A DNA stretch of 64,000 bases, from assembly GCA_963729215.1 (NCBI GenBank), contig CAVSND010000012.1, positions 1 through 64,000 on the forward strand, written 5' to 3'. The notes under the pieces were generated by a model that did not search any database, was not told the DNA's origin, and was given only the letters and a program-made list of their open reading frames with translations. Of this stretch, positions 26,517 through 38,300 are shown one piece after another; the stretch's first letter is position 1, and each line of letters starts with the position of its first letter. Source of the DNA: CAVQJU01 sp963729215. GTDB lineage: Bacteria; Acidobacteriota; Vicinamibacteria; Vicinamibacterales; CAVVIG01. Position numbers and translations under genes: made by a program.

Positions 26517-27791
26517 TCACTTCTTCAAGCCGCCAGCGGAGGGATCAACGAACGCCTGGTAAACGAGAGCTGGTACCTTCTCGCGAACGTCGGTCGCATT
26601 GGGCAGCAGCTGAACCATGAGTAAGATCGTCAACCGCGCTTCGGGATCGATCCGATAGACCGTCCCGTACGCGCCGCCCCACCCGAACGCGCCAACCGAG
26701 TCCATGCCATTGGCGCCGTAGCGATCGGTCGTTTCGAACCCGAGCCCGAAGCCGAGTCCGTTCGTCGAATGGAGCGTGCCCACCTGGTTCGTACGCATCA
26801 GCTGCACCGTCCGGGGCGCGAGGATCCGCACGCCGCCGAGCTGTCCGCCACCTCGAATCATCTCGAGAAAACGGCTGTAGTCGCGCGCCGTGGACAGCAG
26901 GCCTGCACCGCCGGCGAAGCTGCGACGCGGGCCGTCGACGTAGTTCCCCTGGCCTTTCGGACCGTCGGCTGCGCGGACGGCCTTCCCGTCAGGCCCGCTC
27001 GCGTAGACAGCCGCCAGGCGGCTGCGATCCTCGGGGCGCAGGAAGAACCGCGTGTCCTTCATGCCGAGCGGCTCGGTGATCCGGGTGCGTACGAACTCGT
27101 CGAGCGGTGTTCCCGACGCCCGCTCGACGACACAGCCGAGCACATCGGTGTTGTAGCCGTACACCCAGGCTTCGCCAGGCTGCGCGACGAAGGGCAGCGT
27201 GCCGAGACGTTCCATCGTCTCGCAGATCGGCTCGCTCTTGTCGGCCGTATACCACCCGAGTCCCGCTGCCGGGCCGAGTCCCTTGGGTTCGTACCGCGCG
27301 GCCACCAGGTTCTCGGTGCCGTAGGAGATGCCTGCGGTATGTGTCAGCAGATCGCGGATCGTGATGGGACGCCTGGCGGGAACGATCGTGACGCCGTTGT
27401 CGCCCGGCACCGCGACGCTCGTCTTTGCAAACGTCGGGATGAAACGGCTCACCGGATCGTTGAGCCCGATCCTGCCTTCTTCGACGAGCGCCAGCACCGC
27501 CGTGCTCGTGATCGCCTTCGACTGCGACGCAATACGGAAGATCGTATCGGTCGTCATTCGGCGGCCGGCTTCCCTGTCGCTCCACCCGACCGCGCGTTCG
27601 TACACGGTCTGGCCGTCGCGCAGGACGAGGACCACGGCGCCGGCGACACGCTCCTCGTCCACGTACTGCTGAAGCCCGTGATCGAGCCGGGCAAGACGTT
27701 CCGCGGAGAAGCCGAGAGATGCCGGACCCTGCGCGGCAACCGGCAGAGCACATGCCGCGACCGCGACGAAGAGCCAACTCCTGATCCTCAC
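26517..27791 (-). CDS. Serine hydrolase of the class C beta-lactamase/EstB-like family
   Basis: 424 residues from a GTG at 27791, chosen because GGAGGGG precedes it and the signal peptide (RIRSWLFVAVAACALPVAAQ) begins there; the upstream open frame has no domain. The catalytic SxxK is Ser89-Lys92 (FRIASQSKAITS). A second-motif tyrosine appears at Tyr211 in EAWVYGYNTDVLGCVVE, and RDLLTHTAGISYG and EPLGMKDTRFFL are further family marks. A late HSTNGLGFGLGFE replaces the KTG box. Such proteins are mostly esterases or peptidases, not antibiotic-degrading lactamases. Exported. Intact, flanked by the two GDTLVVD-family genes. Confidence 0.9.
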   Translation of the reverse strand: MRIRSWLFVAVAACALPVAAQGPASLGFSAERLARLDHGLQQYVDEERVAGAVVLVLRDGQTVYERAVGWSDREAGRRMTTDTIFRIASQSKAITSTAVLALVEEGRIGLNDPVSRFIPTFAKTSVAVPGDNGVTIVPARRPITIRDLLTHTAGISYGTENLVAARYEPKGLGPAAGLGWYTADKSEPICETMERLGTLPFVAQPGEAWVYGYNTDVLGCVVERASGTPLDEFVRTRITEPLGMKDTRFFLRPEDRSRLAAVYASGPDGKAVRAADGPKGQGNYVDGPRRSFAGGAGLLSTARDYSRFLEMIRGGGQLGGVRILAPRTVQLMRTNQVGTLHSTNGLGFGLGFETTDRYGANGMDSVGAFGWGGAYGTVYRIDPEARLTILLMVQLLPNATDVREKVPALVYQAFVDPSAGGLKK

Positions 27792-27975
27792 GTCCCCCTC
27801 CTCAACGCTTGCGTGGCGTCGCGTCCCCAATCGCGGCTCAAACCGGATGACCGGGATCCATCGGACCCGTTTGGCGCGTAGTATAACGCCCGTTCCCGGC
27901 CGCTCACGCCCCGGTAACGTGTCACTGCCGCCGCAGGCTGGCGGGAAGCGCGACAGCGGCCGTATAGTGGGCGGC

Positions 27976-29032
27976 ATGAAATTCCCGTTCGCTCGACGCC
28001 CGCACCGATCGATGCGGGTCGCGGGCACGCCGCGGCATTGCTGTTTCCACTCGCGATGCTGGTTTCAACACCAGCCTTCGCCCAGACGGCCGCCATCGCC
28101 GGCTCGATCACCGATCATTACGGCATCATCGTCCCGAGGGCGCCGGTGGAAGTGAAGGAGTCGGCGACGCGGTCGGTGTATTCGACGCTGGCAGACAACG
28201 AGGGACGTTACTCGCTGACGGGATTGCAGCCGGGCACCTACGTCGTCTCCATCGACTGGATCGCGTTCAGGAAGTTCCAGCGCGAGGACGTCGTCCTCAC
28301 GCGCGGCCAGAAACTGCGGCTCGACATCCGGCTCGAAGACGGCGAGACGCTGAACACGCCTGGCGAATTGTATTTCCGCCACGCGGCCGAGCCGCCGCTG
28401 AAAGGACCTGCGCCCCGCGGGTGGGATGGCAGGCCCGATTTCTCGGGCCTGTGGCTGCCGGCGACCGACCCTCACCCGTGAGATGCCGGAAGTTCTGCCC
28501 GCGGCCGCGGCCGTGATGAAGCAGCGCGCGGCGGCGGGGATGCCATCGCCACGAGCGTTCTGCCTCCCGTCGGGCATCGTGCCGGACGACGGAGTTCGAT
28601 CTGGTGAAGTTCGTGCAGACGACGAACCTGCTGGTGATGCTGGTCGAGGGCGGCGATCCCGGGTTCCGTCAGATCTTCCTGGATGGCCGGGGCCATCCGA
28701 AAGACGTGGTCCCGACCTGGCTGGGCCACTCGACGGGCGCGTGGAAGGGCGACACGCTGGTCGTCGACACGATTGGTTTCAACGACAAAGTCTGGCTGTC
28801 GTTCAACGGTCCGCTCAGCGGCCTTCCCCAGACCGAAGCGATGCACATCGTCGAGCGGATGCGCCGTCCGACCCTGGGACGGCTCGAGATCGAGTTCACG
28901 ATCGACGACCCGGGCGTGCTGGCGAAGCCCTGGACGATTCGGCGCATGCTGACGCTGGCGCCGGACGAAGAAATCCATGAATACATCTGCAACGAGAACA
29001 ATCGGGATCCGCAACATATGGGGAACAAGTAA
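27976..29032 (+). pseudogene. Carboxypeptidase-regulatory-like plus GDTLVVD-family secreted protein (three frameshifts)
   Basis: From ATG 27976 the frame starts MKFPFARRPHRS, shifts near 28035 into a signal core (LLFPLAMLVSTPAFAQ), then a carboxypeptidase regulatory-like domain (AAIAGSITDHYGIIVPRAPV, ADNEGRYSLTGLQPGTYVVS). After WDGRPDFSGLWLPATD it shifts near 28470 (LTREMPEVLPAAAAVMKQRA) and near 28595 (EFDLVKFVQTTNLLVMLVEG). The last part, GHSTGAWKGDTLVVDTIGFN to EEIHEYICNENNRDP, is homologous to the 25460-26443 protein. The second and third shifts are each one extra base. If the shifts are errors the product is about 350 residues and exported. Function unknown. Confidence 0.7.
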
Positions 29033-29033
29033 C

Positions 29034-30128
29034 GTGTTGCGCCGGGCCGTCGGTCTCCTCGCGCTGTGCGCGTCTGTCGTGACCGCCGCTGCGGGACAAG
29101 GGACATATCCCAAGCCGACCGAACTGCCCAATCCGTACCGGCTCGTCGAACACTGGCCGACACTGCCGCCAGAGATGAACGGCGGCCGCTGGGGCGAAGT
29201 CATCCGCGTGGATGTCGACGCGAAGGGCAGCGTGTGGGTCTTCCACCGGTGCTTCAACGTCGTGCCGGCGGGCTCGGCAACCTGCGTCGGCCGCGGTCCG
29301 GCGAATCCGCCGATTCTGGAATTCAGTCCTGCGGGCAAGCTGCTCAGGAGCTTCGGCGCCGGACTGTTCGCGTATCCCCACGGGTTCACCGTCGACAGAG
29401 ACGGCAACCTGTGGGCGACCGACGTCAACGATCAGCCGGCGATCCTCGGCATGTCCGCGAAAAACGCCGCCGGCGTGGTGATGGGCCAGGAGGTTCTGAA
29501 ACTGAGCCCCGATGGCAAGATCCTGATGACCCTGGGAACGCCCGGCGTCGGGGGAACGGGGCCGAATGCGTTCGACCGGCCAACCGGAGTGGCGGTTGCC
29601 GCCTCAGGCGACGTCTTCGTCGCCGACGGCCACGCGCCGAATCAGCACAACGCCGCGCGGATCGTCAAGTTTTCGAGAGACGGGCGCTTCGTCAAAGCGT
29701 GGGGCCAGAAGGGATCCGCCCCTGGCGAGCTCGACGAACCGCACGACATCTTCATCGGCGGCTCGCGCGGCTGGGTGTACGTCGCGGACCGGAGGAACCG
29801 GCGGGTCCAGGTTTTCGATCAGGACGGCCGCTTCATCGCCGCGTGGACGCAATTCGGACAGCCCAGCGCCGTATTCGTCGGCAGCGACGACACGATCTAC
29901 GTCGGCTCGTCGTTCCAGGACGAGACGCGGAAGAAGGGCGAGCTGCGCGGCATCGTCGTCGGAAACGCCATCACGGGCGCGCTGTCCGCCTTCATCCCTG
30001 ATCCGACCGACCTGGACACGGTTGTCGCCGGCACATCGGCATCAGGTATCGCGGCGGATAACATGGGATCGATCTACGCGGCCGACGTCGGCGCGCACAA
30101 CCTGCGCAAGTACATCAAGGTCAGGTAG
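29034..30128 (+). CDS. Secreted NHL-repeat/six-bladed propeller protein
   Basis: 364 residues from GTG 29034, one base after the preceding stop, with GGGGAA nine nt upstream. Signal peptide VLRRAVGLLALCASVVTAAA. Repeated NHL-type blades follow: YPHGFTVDRDGNLWATDVND, FDRPTGVAVAASGDVFVADG, LDEPHDIFIGGSRGWVYVAD, RRVQVFDQDGRFIAAW, and a last blade ending MGSIYAADVGAHNLRKYIKV. Such propellers resemble peptidyl-alpha-hydroxyglycine lyases and periplasmic binding propellers; no catalytic set is clear enough to call. Probably cotranscribed with the GDTLVVD-family gene. Confidence 0.82.
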   Translation: MLRRAVGLLALCASVVTAAAGQGTYPKPTELPNPYRLVEHWPTLPPEMNGGRWGEVIRVDVDAKGSVWVFHRCFNVVPAGSATCVGRGPANPPILEFSPAGKLLRSFGAGLFAYPHGFTVDRDGNLWATDVNDQPAILGMSAKNAAGVVMGQEVLKLSPDGKILMTLGTPGVGGTGPNAFDRPTGVAVAASGDVFVADGHAPNQHNAARIVKFSRDGRFVKAWGQKGSAPGELDEPHDIFIGGSRGWVYVADRRNRRVQVFDQDGRFIAAWTQFGQPSAVFVGSDDTIYVGSSFQDETRKKGELRGIVVGNAITGALSAFIPDPTDLDTVVAGTSASGIAADNMGSIYAADVGAHNLRKYIKVR

Positions 30129-30230
30129 CGGCTCGTAGCGCCCCGTTACGTTTTCCTTACCAACTGAATCCAGCTGCGCCTTGACCGTCGCGAGGGCGCG
30201 TATGATCGAAGATGGATCTGGTTTCGAGCG

Positions 30231-33206
30231 ATGCATCGACACTGCAATCCCCGTCTCGTCGTGGTCGTATCGATGGTCGCGGCGCTGTTGTGCGCGACCC
30301 GCGTTGATGCGCTCGAGCCGCGCGGACGCTGACGCAATACGTCCATCGCATCTGGCAGATCCAGCAGGGTCTGCCGCAGCCGTCGGTGTACGCGGTCGTT
30401 CAAACGAGCGACGGCCGCCTGTGGCTCGGGACCCAGACGGGCCTCGTCCAGCTTCGACGGCGTCCGTTTCACGACGGTGGGCGAATCTGGCGGCGTGAGC
30501 TCTGGCCGACGTGTGGGTTACGCAGCTCGTCGAAGATCGCGGGCACGCGCTGTGGATCGGGACCGACGCCTCCGGGGTCTTCCGTTTGCAGAACGGCGCG
30601 CTGACGCGCTTTTCCACGCGGGACGGACTCCCGTCGGACAGCGTGCAGTGTCTGTTCGAAGACCACGACGGCCGCATGTGGGTCTGCACGGCCACGGCCT
30701 CGCGAAGTGGAACGGGCGGACATTCGAGACGTTCACGTCTTCGCGCGTGGCGTCCGGCCACGAACGTTTCCGCGGCCTGCGAAACACCAGACGGACGCCT
30801 GTGGATCGCCCACGACGGCCGCTCTGCTCGACATCTGGAACGGCGGCCGCGATCAGGAACACGCGCTGGCGCTCTCGCGCCTCAGGCGCCATCCGGACGA
30901 TGCTCGTGCACGCGCATCGGGCGAGGTCTGGGTGGGTACCACCGAAGGCGTCTTCCGTCTGTCGGGCGAACGCGACGATCACCTGACGACGACGGATTCG
31001 TCTCGCGGACAACTCGGTGCTCGCGATCGCCGAATCGCGCGACGGCGCGCATCCTCGTGGGCACGAGCAACGGCTTCAGCCGCATTCGCGGCCGCGACAT
31101 CGAAAGCTTCCGGCCGCAGGACGGTCTCTCGCAGAGCGCCGTCTACGCGCTCTACGAAGATCGCGAGGGCACGCTCTGGGTCGCCACCGGCCACGGCCTG
31201 AATCAGTTCCTCGACGGCCGCGCGACGCCGTACACGACGAGCGAGGGACTGCCGAGCAACGGCACCGGTCCGGTCCTGCAGGATCGCAACGGCAGTCGAT
31301 CTGGACCGGCACGCTTGGCGCCGGACTCGCGCGCTTCGACGGTCATCGCTTCTCCACGCTGACGACCGGCGACGGCCTGGCGTCGAACAGCGTCGCTCGC
31401 GCTCGCGGAAGATGGCGCCGGGCGCGTTGTGGGTGGGCACCGACCGCGGCCTCAATCTGCGTCCGCGGAGGGCCGCGTCGCGAGTCGAGCGGCGCGCGGG
31501 CTTGCCGTCCAACAGCATCCAGGCGCTGATCGTCGACGCGTCGGGCACGCTCTGGGTGGGCACGTCCCGCGGCGTCACGCCGGCTGCGCAACGGGACGTT
31601 CGAGCGCACTCCCCGGCAGCCGATAGCTCGATCGCCGCCCTCGGCACGGGTGCGGATGGCGCGCTCTACATCGCGTCAAAGGACGCGACCCTGCAGGTGT
31701 ACGCGGAACGGCAACTGAGAGACGCCGCGGACGATCAGCCGGCGCTCCGCAACGTCGACGCGATCTACACCGATGCGCAAGGCGTCGTCTGGCTCGGCAC
31801 GGCTGGCGACGGGCTGCTGGCTCTCGATCACGGGCAGATGACGCGGTACACCGTTCGCGACGGACTCTTCGACGACTCGATCTACGCCATCCTCGGCGAC
31901 GGCCACGGCCGGCTGTGGATGGCCTGCAGCCGCGGCATCTTCTCCGTCGAGCGCGCTCAGCTGCTGCAATTCCGGCCCGGGCACCGCCGCAAGGTGACGA
32001 GCACGCCCTACAGCCCGACCGACGCCCTCCGCACCATCGAGTGCCAGCACGGCGTCCAGCCGGCCGCGTGGGCCGCGGCTGACGGCCAGCTGTGGTTTTC
32101 GACCAGCCGCGGATTGCTGATGCTCGATTCCAGGAACGCCGAGCGCCAGTTCGAGGCGCCGCCGGCGGCCATCGAAGACGTCACCGTGAACGGCGAGCGA
32201 CGGGGCATGCCGGCGACATCGGCGCGCTGCCGCCCGGGCGCAAGAATCGTGGCCTTCAGCTACACCGGCCTGAGCTACGTCATCCCGACGCGCATCATCT
32301 TCAGCTACATGCTCGAGGGCTTCGACGCGCAGATGGATCGATGCCGGGACCCGGCGCGAGGCGTTCTACACGAACCTCCCGCCGGGCCGCTTCCAGCTTC
32401 CACGTCGCGGCGTGCAACCTGGACGGCGAGTGTCACGACGCGGCACGCACCGTCGACTTCGCCGTCGAGGCCGCGCTACTACCAGCGCGCCTGGTTCATC
32501 CCGCTCTGCATCGGCGGCGCTCGTGCTGGCCGGGGTTCACGGCTACCAGCTGCGCATCCGGCGCCTGCGCGAGCAGTTCGACCTGATTCTCGCCGAGCGG
32601 AGCCGCATCGCGCGCGAGCTGCACGACACGCTGCTCCAGGGCTTTTCGGGCATCACGATGGCGATGCAGGCGCTGGCGCGCCAGGCTGCCTGGCGCCGAC
32701 GAGCGGCGCGACGCTCGAGCAGATCGTCGCCGACGCCGGCGACGTCGCTGCGCGAAGCGCGGCGATCGGTGACCGGTCTGCGGACGCGGCCCGACGGCAC
32801 ATCCGGGCTGGCCGAGGCCGCTCGCGCAGACACGTCGCGCCAGCTGACCGAGGCGAAGGACATCCGCCTCAAGCTGAAGCTCGACCCGCGGGATCGCGCG
32901 CTGCCGGCCGAGGTCGAAGACAACCTGCTCCGCATCGCGCAGGAGGCGGTGCTCCAACGCGGTCAAACATTCCGGCACGCGCTCGCTGCTCGTGGCGCTC
33001 GACCGCACGGCGGCACACCGCGTCGCAGCTGCTCGTCAAGGACGATGGGCGCGGGCTTCGACGGCGGCGACGTCGGCGCAGCCCGGCCATTACGGCGTCA
33101 TCGGCATGCAGGAGCGCGCCGCCCACATCGGCGCGACGCTCAGATCTCGAGACCGCGCCGGGACGCCGGCACGGCCGTGACTGGTGACGCATCGATGCCT
33201 AGATGA
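30231..33206 (+). pseudogene. Propeller-type sensor histidine kinase (Reg_prop, Y_Y_Y, HisKA_3), heavily frameshifted
   Basis: Starts ATG 30231 (MHRHCNPRLVVVVSMVAALL, signal). Across all three frames the expected order is readable: HRIWQIQQGLPQPSVYAVVQ, DGRLWLGTQTGL, then propeller repeats of the type DGLPSDSVQCLFEDHDGRMW, DGLSQSAVYALYEDREGTLW, GLPSNSIQALIVDASGTLWV to about 32080. A Y_Y_Y beta-sandwich follows (IVAFSYTGLSYVIPTRIIFS, YMLEGFDAQ), then one transmembrane helix about 32480-32550. The HisKA_3 helix RSRIARELHDTLLQGFSGIT carries the phospho-accepting His, and an ATPase region ends HYGVIGMQERAAHIGATL. I count at least ten frame changes and no internal loss of domains. Overlaps the regulator start by four bases (ATGA). 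Periplasmic sensing with unknown signal. Confidence 0.8.
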
Positions 33207-33845
33207 TACGGACGGCGCGGACCGTGATTCGCGTGCTGTGCGTCGACGATCATCCGCTGGTCCGCAAGGGCATCGCCTCGATCCTCGCCAACGAACCGGA
33301 CATCGTGCTGGTCGGCGAAGCGCGACAACGGCCGGGACGCCGTGCGAGCTATTCCGCGAGCTCCAGCCGGACGTCGTGCTGATGGATCTGCGGATGCCCG
33401 AGCTCGACGGCATCGCGACCACCAGAGCGATCCGCGCCGAGTTTCCGGACGCGCGCGTCCTCGCGCTGACGAGCTACGACGGCGATCAGGACATCTACCG
33501 CGCGCTCGAGGCCGGCGTGCGCGGCTACCTGCTGAAGGAAACGGCCCACGCCGACGTGCGTGCACGCCATCCGCACGGTGCACGCCGGCAGGCGCCTGAT
33601 GCCGCCGGACGTCGCCGAGCGTCTCAGCGAATATTTCCCGCAGGTCGCGCTGACGACGCGCGAAACCGAGGTGCTCGAGCTGGTGTCGCGAGGGGCTCGG
33701 CAACAAGGAGATCGCCGACCGGCTGGGCACGGCAAGCGGCACCGTCAAGATGCACGTCCAGAACATCCTCGACAAGCTGGGCGCCGCCGACCGCACCCAC
33801 GCGGTGACGATCGCCATCCGGCGCGGCATCCTGCATCTCGGCTGA
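33203..33845 (+). pseudogene. NarL/LuxR-type response regulator (four single-base insertions)
   Basis: ATG 33203 overlaps the kinase stop. The receiver reads VIRVLCVDDHPLVRKGIASI, then after two extra bases (near 33323 and 33345) ELFRELQPDVVLMDLRMPEL, whose Asp in LMD is the phosphorylation site, TSYDGDQDIYRALEAGVRGY and LLKE. An extra base near 33559 precedes VHAIRTVHAGRRLMPPDVAE, and one near 33693 sits inside the HTH (TTRETEVLELVSRG, LGNKEIADRLGTASGTVKMH). Removing the four bases gives one continuous protein of about 212 residues ending RRGILHLG. It would be phosphorylated by the coupled kinase and bind DNA as a dimer; targets unknown, the convergent efflux operon being an obvious candidate. 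Confidence 0.85.
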
Positions 33846-33894
33846 CATAGCCGATTCTCGTTGCACGTTTGAGGATGCTTGGTTCCCGTTCTCA

Positions 33895-33920
33895 GTTTTA
33901 CGTCTTACGTTTTACGTTTG
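33895..33920. repeat. Period-7 short tandem repeat, inverted relative to 14256-14280
   Basis: On the minus strand the units read AAACGTA, AAACGTA, AGACGTA, AAAC. The efflux outer-membrane gene's stop (33898-33900) lies inside, so the last codons are made of repeat. The response regulator ends 50 bp away on the other strand, placing the repeat between convergent genes. Confidence 0.6.
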
Positions 33921-35386
33921 GCGTTGACGTTTGCGACAGCGACTCGCGCGACGGCAGCATCGACGCATCCCACCCGCCGCCGAGCGCCTTGATGAGATCG
34001 ACGGCGGCGTTCAGGCGCCGCTGCAGGATGGCGACGGCGTTCTGCTGATCGTTCGAGCAGGATGGTCTGGGTGGTGATCACGTTCAGATAGGAATCGGTT
34101 CCGGCCCTGTAGCGATCGAGCTCGAGGCTCAGCGACTGTTGGGCGGCGGCCACGGCCTCCTGCTGCTGTACCGCCTCTTCGGCGAGGTAGCGCAGGCTCG
34201 CGAGATCGTCTTCGACTTCCTGAAACGCGGTGAGCACGGTCTGCCGGTAACCGGCCACCGTCGCGTCGTAGGCGGCGCGCGCGCCTTCGAGCTGCGGCGC
34301 CGCCGGCGGCCGAAGTCGAGCGACGGTCTGCGAAAGCGCCGCGCTCGCCCGACCAGCTGCGGCTGGCCCAGGTGAACAGACTCGCCAGACTCGTGGCGAC
34401 CAGCGCCGGGGTTCGCCGACAGCGTCAGCGTCGGGATAGTAACGCGGTCTGGGCGAGGCCGACGTTGGCGTTGGCGGCGGCCACCTGGCGCTCGCTGGCC
34501 GCGATGTCGGGACGGCGCTCGAGCAGCTGCGAGGGAACCGCCACCGGAATCGGCGGCGGCGGCCGGCGATCTTGCTGTCGCCGATATCGACGGCGGCCGG
34601 CGGCCGGCCGGTCAGCGTCGCGATGGCGTGCTCGAACTGCGCCCGCGCGACGCGCAGTGTCGGTGCTCTGCGGCCTTGGCGCTCGCCAGCTGCGTCTGCG
34701 CCAGCGTGATGTCGCTGCGCGAGGCGACGCCGCCGTTGAAGCGATCGGTGGTCAGCTGCAGGTTCTTCTGGTAGGCGTCGATCGTGTCTGCGAACAGCGC
34801 CTGCTGCATGTCCTGCGCGGCCAGCGAGAAGTAGTCCGATGGCGAGCAGCGCCTGCTGCGCTGAGCCGGACGTTCTCGAGATCGGCGGCGCTCACCTGCG
34901 CGTTGCTCACGGCGTTTTCGACCGACAGCCGGACGCGGCCCCAGAGGTCCGGCTCCCACGTCGCGTCGGCCGGCAGCGAAAAGGTCTGGCTGGTTCCGCC
35001 GCGCTCTGCCCGCATTCGGACCGGCGTCGACGTCTGCGTGATCGACGGGGTCGATGCCGATGCGTCGGATAGTAGTTGGCGCGGTTGCCGGCCACCACGC
35101 GCCCGCGCCTGCCGGAACTGCGCCTCCGCCTGCTTGACGTTCTGGTTGTTGACGTCGACGAGTTCTTCGAGCGCGGTTCAGCTGCGGGATCGCCGAAGAT
35201 CTCCCACCATTTGCCCTTGGGCAGGTCGTCGCTCGGCGTCGCCATCTTCCACTGGTCGTTGCCGGCCATTTCCTTGAGGGCCGCCGGCGTCTGGCAGCGC
35301 GGGCCGCTGATACGCGGGCCGATCGTGCACGCCGCACAGCAGCAGCGAGAGCGCAGCAACCGCAGTCTGCCGCATACGCGACTCAT
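33898..35386 (-). pseudogene. NodT/OprM-type outer-membrane efflux factor (frameshifted)
   Basis: The start ATG at 35386 overlaps the upstream pump stop (TGATG). Two frames share the start region: one reads MRQTAVAALSLLLCG from 35375, the other ACTIGPRISGP; together they suggest a lipoprotein signal with a lipid-attachment cysteine before TIGP. ALKEMAGNDQWKMATPSDDL and PKGKWWEIFGDP are typical of NodT-family factors, as are TTDRFNGGVASRSDITLAQT, QEVEDDLASLRYLAEE and LDRYRAGTDSYLNVITTQTI. The C-terminus in the corrected frame is NDQQNAVAILQRRLNAAVDL, then GWDASMLPSRE. Several indels break it. It would form the TolC-like channel for the pumps encoded upstream. Confidence 0.8.
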
Positions 35387-38300
35387 CACGATCGCCGCTC
35401 TCCATGACGCCCGCCGGGCACCAGCACACCGGGGCGGTTGCTGGTAGCTCGGCTGCCGCCAGCGCGAAGCGCTTGCGCAGCCGATCGAGATAGAGATAAA
35501 TCACCGGTGTCGTGAACAACGTCAGCATCTGGCTGACGACGAGGCCGCCGACGATGGCGATGCCGAGCGGCTTGCGCAACTCCGCGCCCGCGCCCCAGCC
35601 GAGCGCCATCGGCATGCGCGCCGAGCAGCGCGCACATCGTCGTCATCATGATCGGGCCGGAAGCGCAGCAGGCACGCCTGGTAGATGGCGTCGCGCGTGA
35701 TTCAGCCCTTCGTTGCGCTCGGCGGCCAGCGCGAAGTCGATCATCATGATCGCGTTCTTCTTCACGATGCCGATCAGCAGGATGATGCCGATCATGCCGA
35801 TGATGTCCAGGTTGCTCTTGAACAGGACCATCGCCATCAGCGCGCCGACGCCGGCCGACGGCAGCGTCGAGATGATCGTCAGCGGGTGGATCAGGCTCTC
35901 GTAGAGCATCCCGAGCACGATGTAGACGGCGAGCAGCGCCGTCCCGATCAGGATCGGCTGATTGGCGCAGCGCTTCCTGATAGGCCTGCGCGGTGCCGGC
36001 GAACTTGCCGGTGATGGTGGCCGGCAGGCCCATCTCGACTTCCGCCTTGTTGATCGCCGCCACGCGTCGCTGAGCGCGACATCCTCGGCGAGATTGAACG
36101 AAAGCGTCGTGGCCGGGAACTGTCCCTGGTGCGTCAGCCGAGATGGGCGTGATCCCCTGGGTGAAGTGGGTGAAGGTCGACAGCGGCACGTCGGTGCCCC
36201 GCGGCGTCTGGACGTAGATCGTTTTCAGGAAGTCCGGGCTCTCCCACCATTGCTGCTGCAGCGCCAGCACCACGTGATACTGATTGATCGACTTGTACAT
36301 CACCGAGACCTGGCGCTGGCCGAAGGCGTCGTAGAGCGCCGCGTCGACCGCCTGCGCCGTGAGGCCGAGGCGCGACGCGGTGTCGCGATCGATGATCACG
36401 TTCGACGACAAGCCCGAGTTCTGCTGGTCGGAGCTGACGTCGGCGATCTCCGGCAGCGGCGAGAGCCGATCCAGAACCTTCGGTCCCCACAGCGCCAGCG
36501 ACGCGAAGTCCGGGGCCTGCAGCGTGTATTGATATTGCGCGTTGCCCTGGCGGCCGCCGATGCGCACGTCCTGCGAGTTCTGCAGGAACATCGTCGCGCC
36601 GGGCATGCCGGAGGTCTTGCGGCGCAGGCGGGCGAGCACCTGGTCCGAGGTCGACTTGCGGACGCCCGGCCGGCTTGAGCTGCACGTTGATATTGCGCCG
36701 AGTTGCCGCCGAATCCGCCGCCGCTGGTCCCGGCCACCATGGTGACGGTCTCGACATCCGGGATCGGTCCGGACCTGCTCCTCGAACCACTTCGCCTTCT
36801 CGACCAGCGCCTGATAGGAGATGTGCTGCTCGCCGACGACGTTGCCGTTCAGCCGGCCGGTGTCCTGCTGCGGGAAGAATCCTTTCGGAACCTTGACGTA
36901 GAGGTAGACGTTCACGCCCATGCGTCAGCAAGCACCAGTCAGCAGCATGACGCGGGATGGTCAGCACGACATCGAGCGCCGCCGCGTAGGTGGAGATGAT
37001 CCATCTGAAAGAATCGTTCGGCTGCGGTTGTAGAGGTAGCCGTGGCCGCGGTGTTCCTTGAGCAGCCAGGCGCACATCATCGGCGTCACCGTGAGCGAGA
37101 CCACCATCGAGATGGCGATGGCCGACCGACAGCATGACGGCGAACTCGCGGAACAGGCGGCCGACGATGCCGCTCATCATCAGGATCGGAATGAAGACCG
37201 CGATGAGCGAGACGCTCATCGACAGCACGGTGAAGCCGATTTCCTCGGCGCCTTTGAGCGCCGCCTGCCATCGGCTTCATGCCGCTCTCGAGATGGCGCG
37301 TGATGTTCTCGATGACGACGATCGCATCGTCGACGACGAAACCGGTGGCGATGGTCAGCGCCATCAGCGAGAGATTGTCCAGCGTGTAGCCGATCAGGTA
37401 CATCGCGCCGAAGGTGGCGATGATCGACACCGGCACCGAGACGCTCGGAATGAAGGTCGACCAGCCGCTGCGCAGGAAGATGAACACCACGAAGATCACC
37501 AGCCCGATCGAGATAACCATGTTGCGCTGGGCGTCGTCCATCGAATCGCGCGTGGTGATGGTGCGGTCGCTGGCGATCTTGAAACGGACCGTCGGCGGCA
37601 GCTGCGCCTCGAACTGCGGCATCAGCGCCTTGATCCGCGCGACGGTGTCGACGACGTTGGCGTTGGGCTGGCGGCTGATCTGGATCTGCACCATCGGACT
37701 GCCGTTGACGATGCCGAGGTTCCGGACGTCTTCGTTGCCGTCGACGACGCGGCCGAGATCCGACAGGCGGACGGGCGCGCCCTTGCGGTAGACGACGACC
37801 AGGTCCTTGTAGTCCTTCGCCGTGAACAGCTGATCGCTGGCGTAGACGGGAAGCTGTGACCTCGTCGTTGGCAAGCGCGCCCTTGGGCCGATTGGCGTTG
37901 GCGCGCTGCAGGAACGTGCCGATCTGATCGAGGCCGACGTTGTAGCGGAGAGCGGCTGCGGGTTCACTTCGACGCGGACCGCGGGCAGCGAGCTGCCGCC
38001 GACCTGCACCTGGCCGACGCCGGGCACCTGCGACAGCTTCTGCGCGAAGACCGAGGAGGCGATGTCGTAGAGCTGCGGCCGCGGCACGACGTCGGACTCG
38101 AGCGTCATCAGACAGGATCGGCTGATCGGCCGGATTGATCTTCCGGTAGCGCGGCAGCGACGGGAGGTTGGCCGGAAGAAACCCGGCCGCGGAGTTGATG
38201 GCCGCCTGCACTTCGCGCGCCGCCGCGTTGATGTCGCGGCTCAGATCGAACTGCAGCATCACCTGCGCCGAGCCGACCGAGCTGTCGCGAGGTCATCTCC

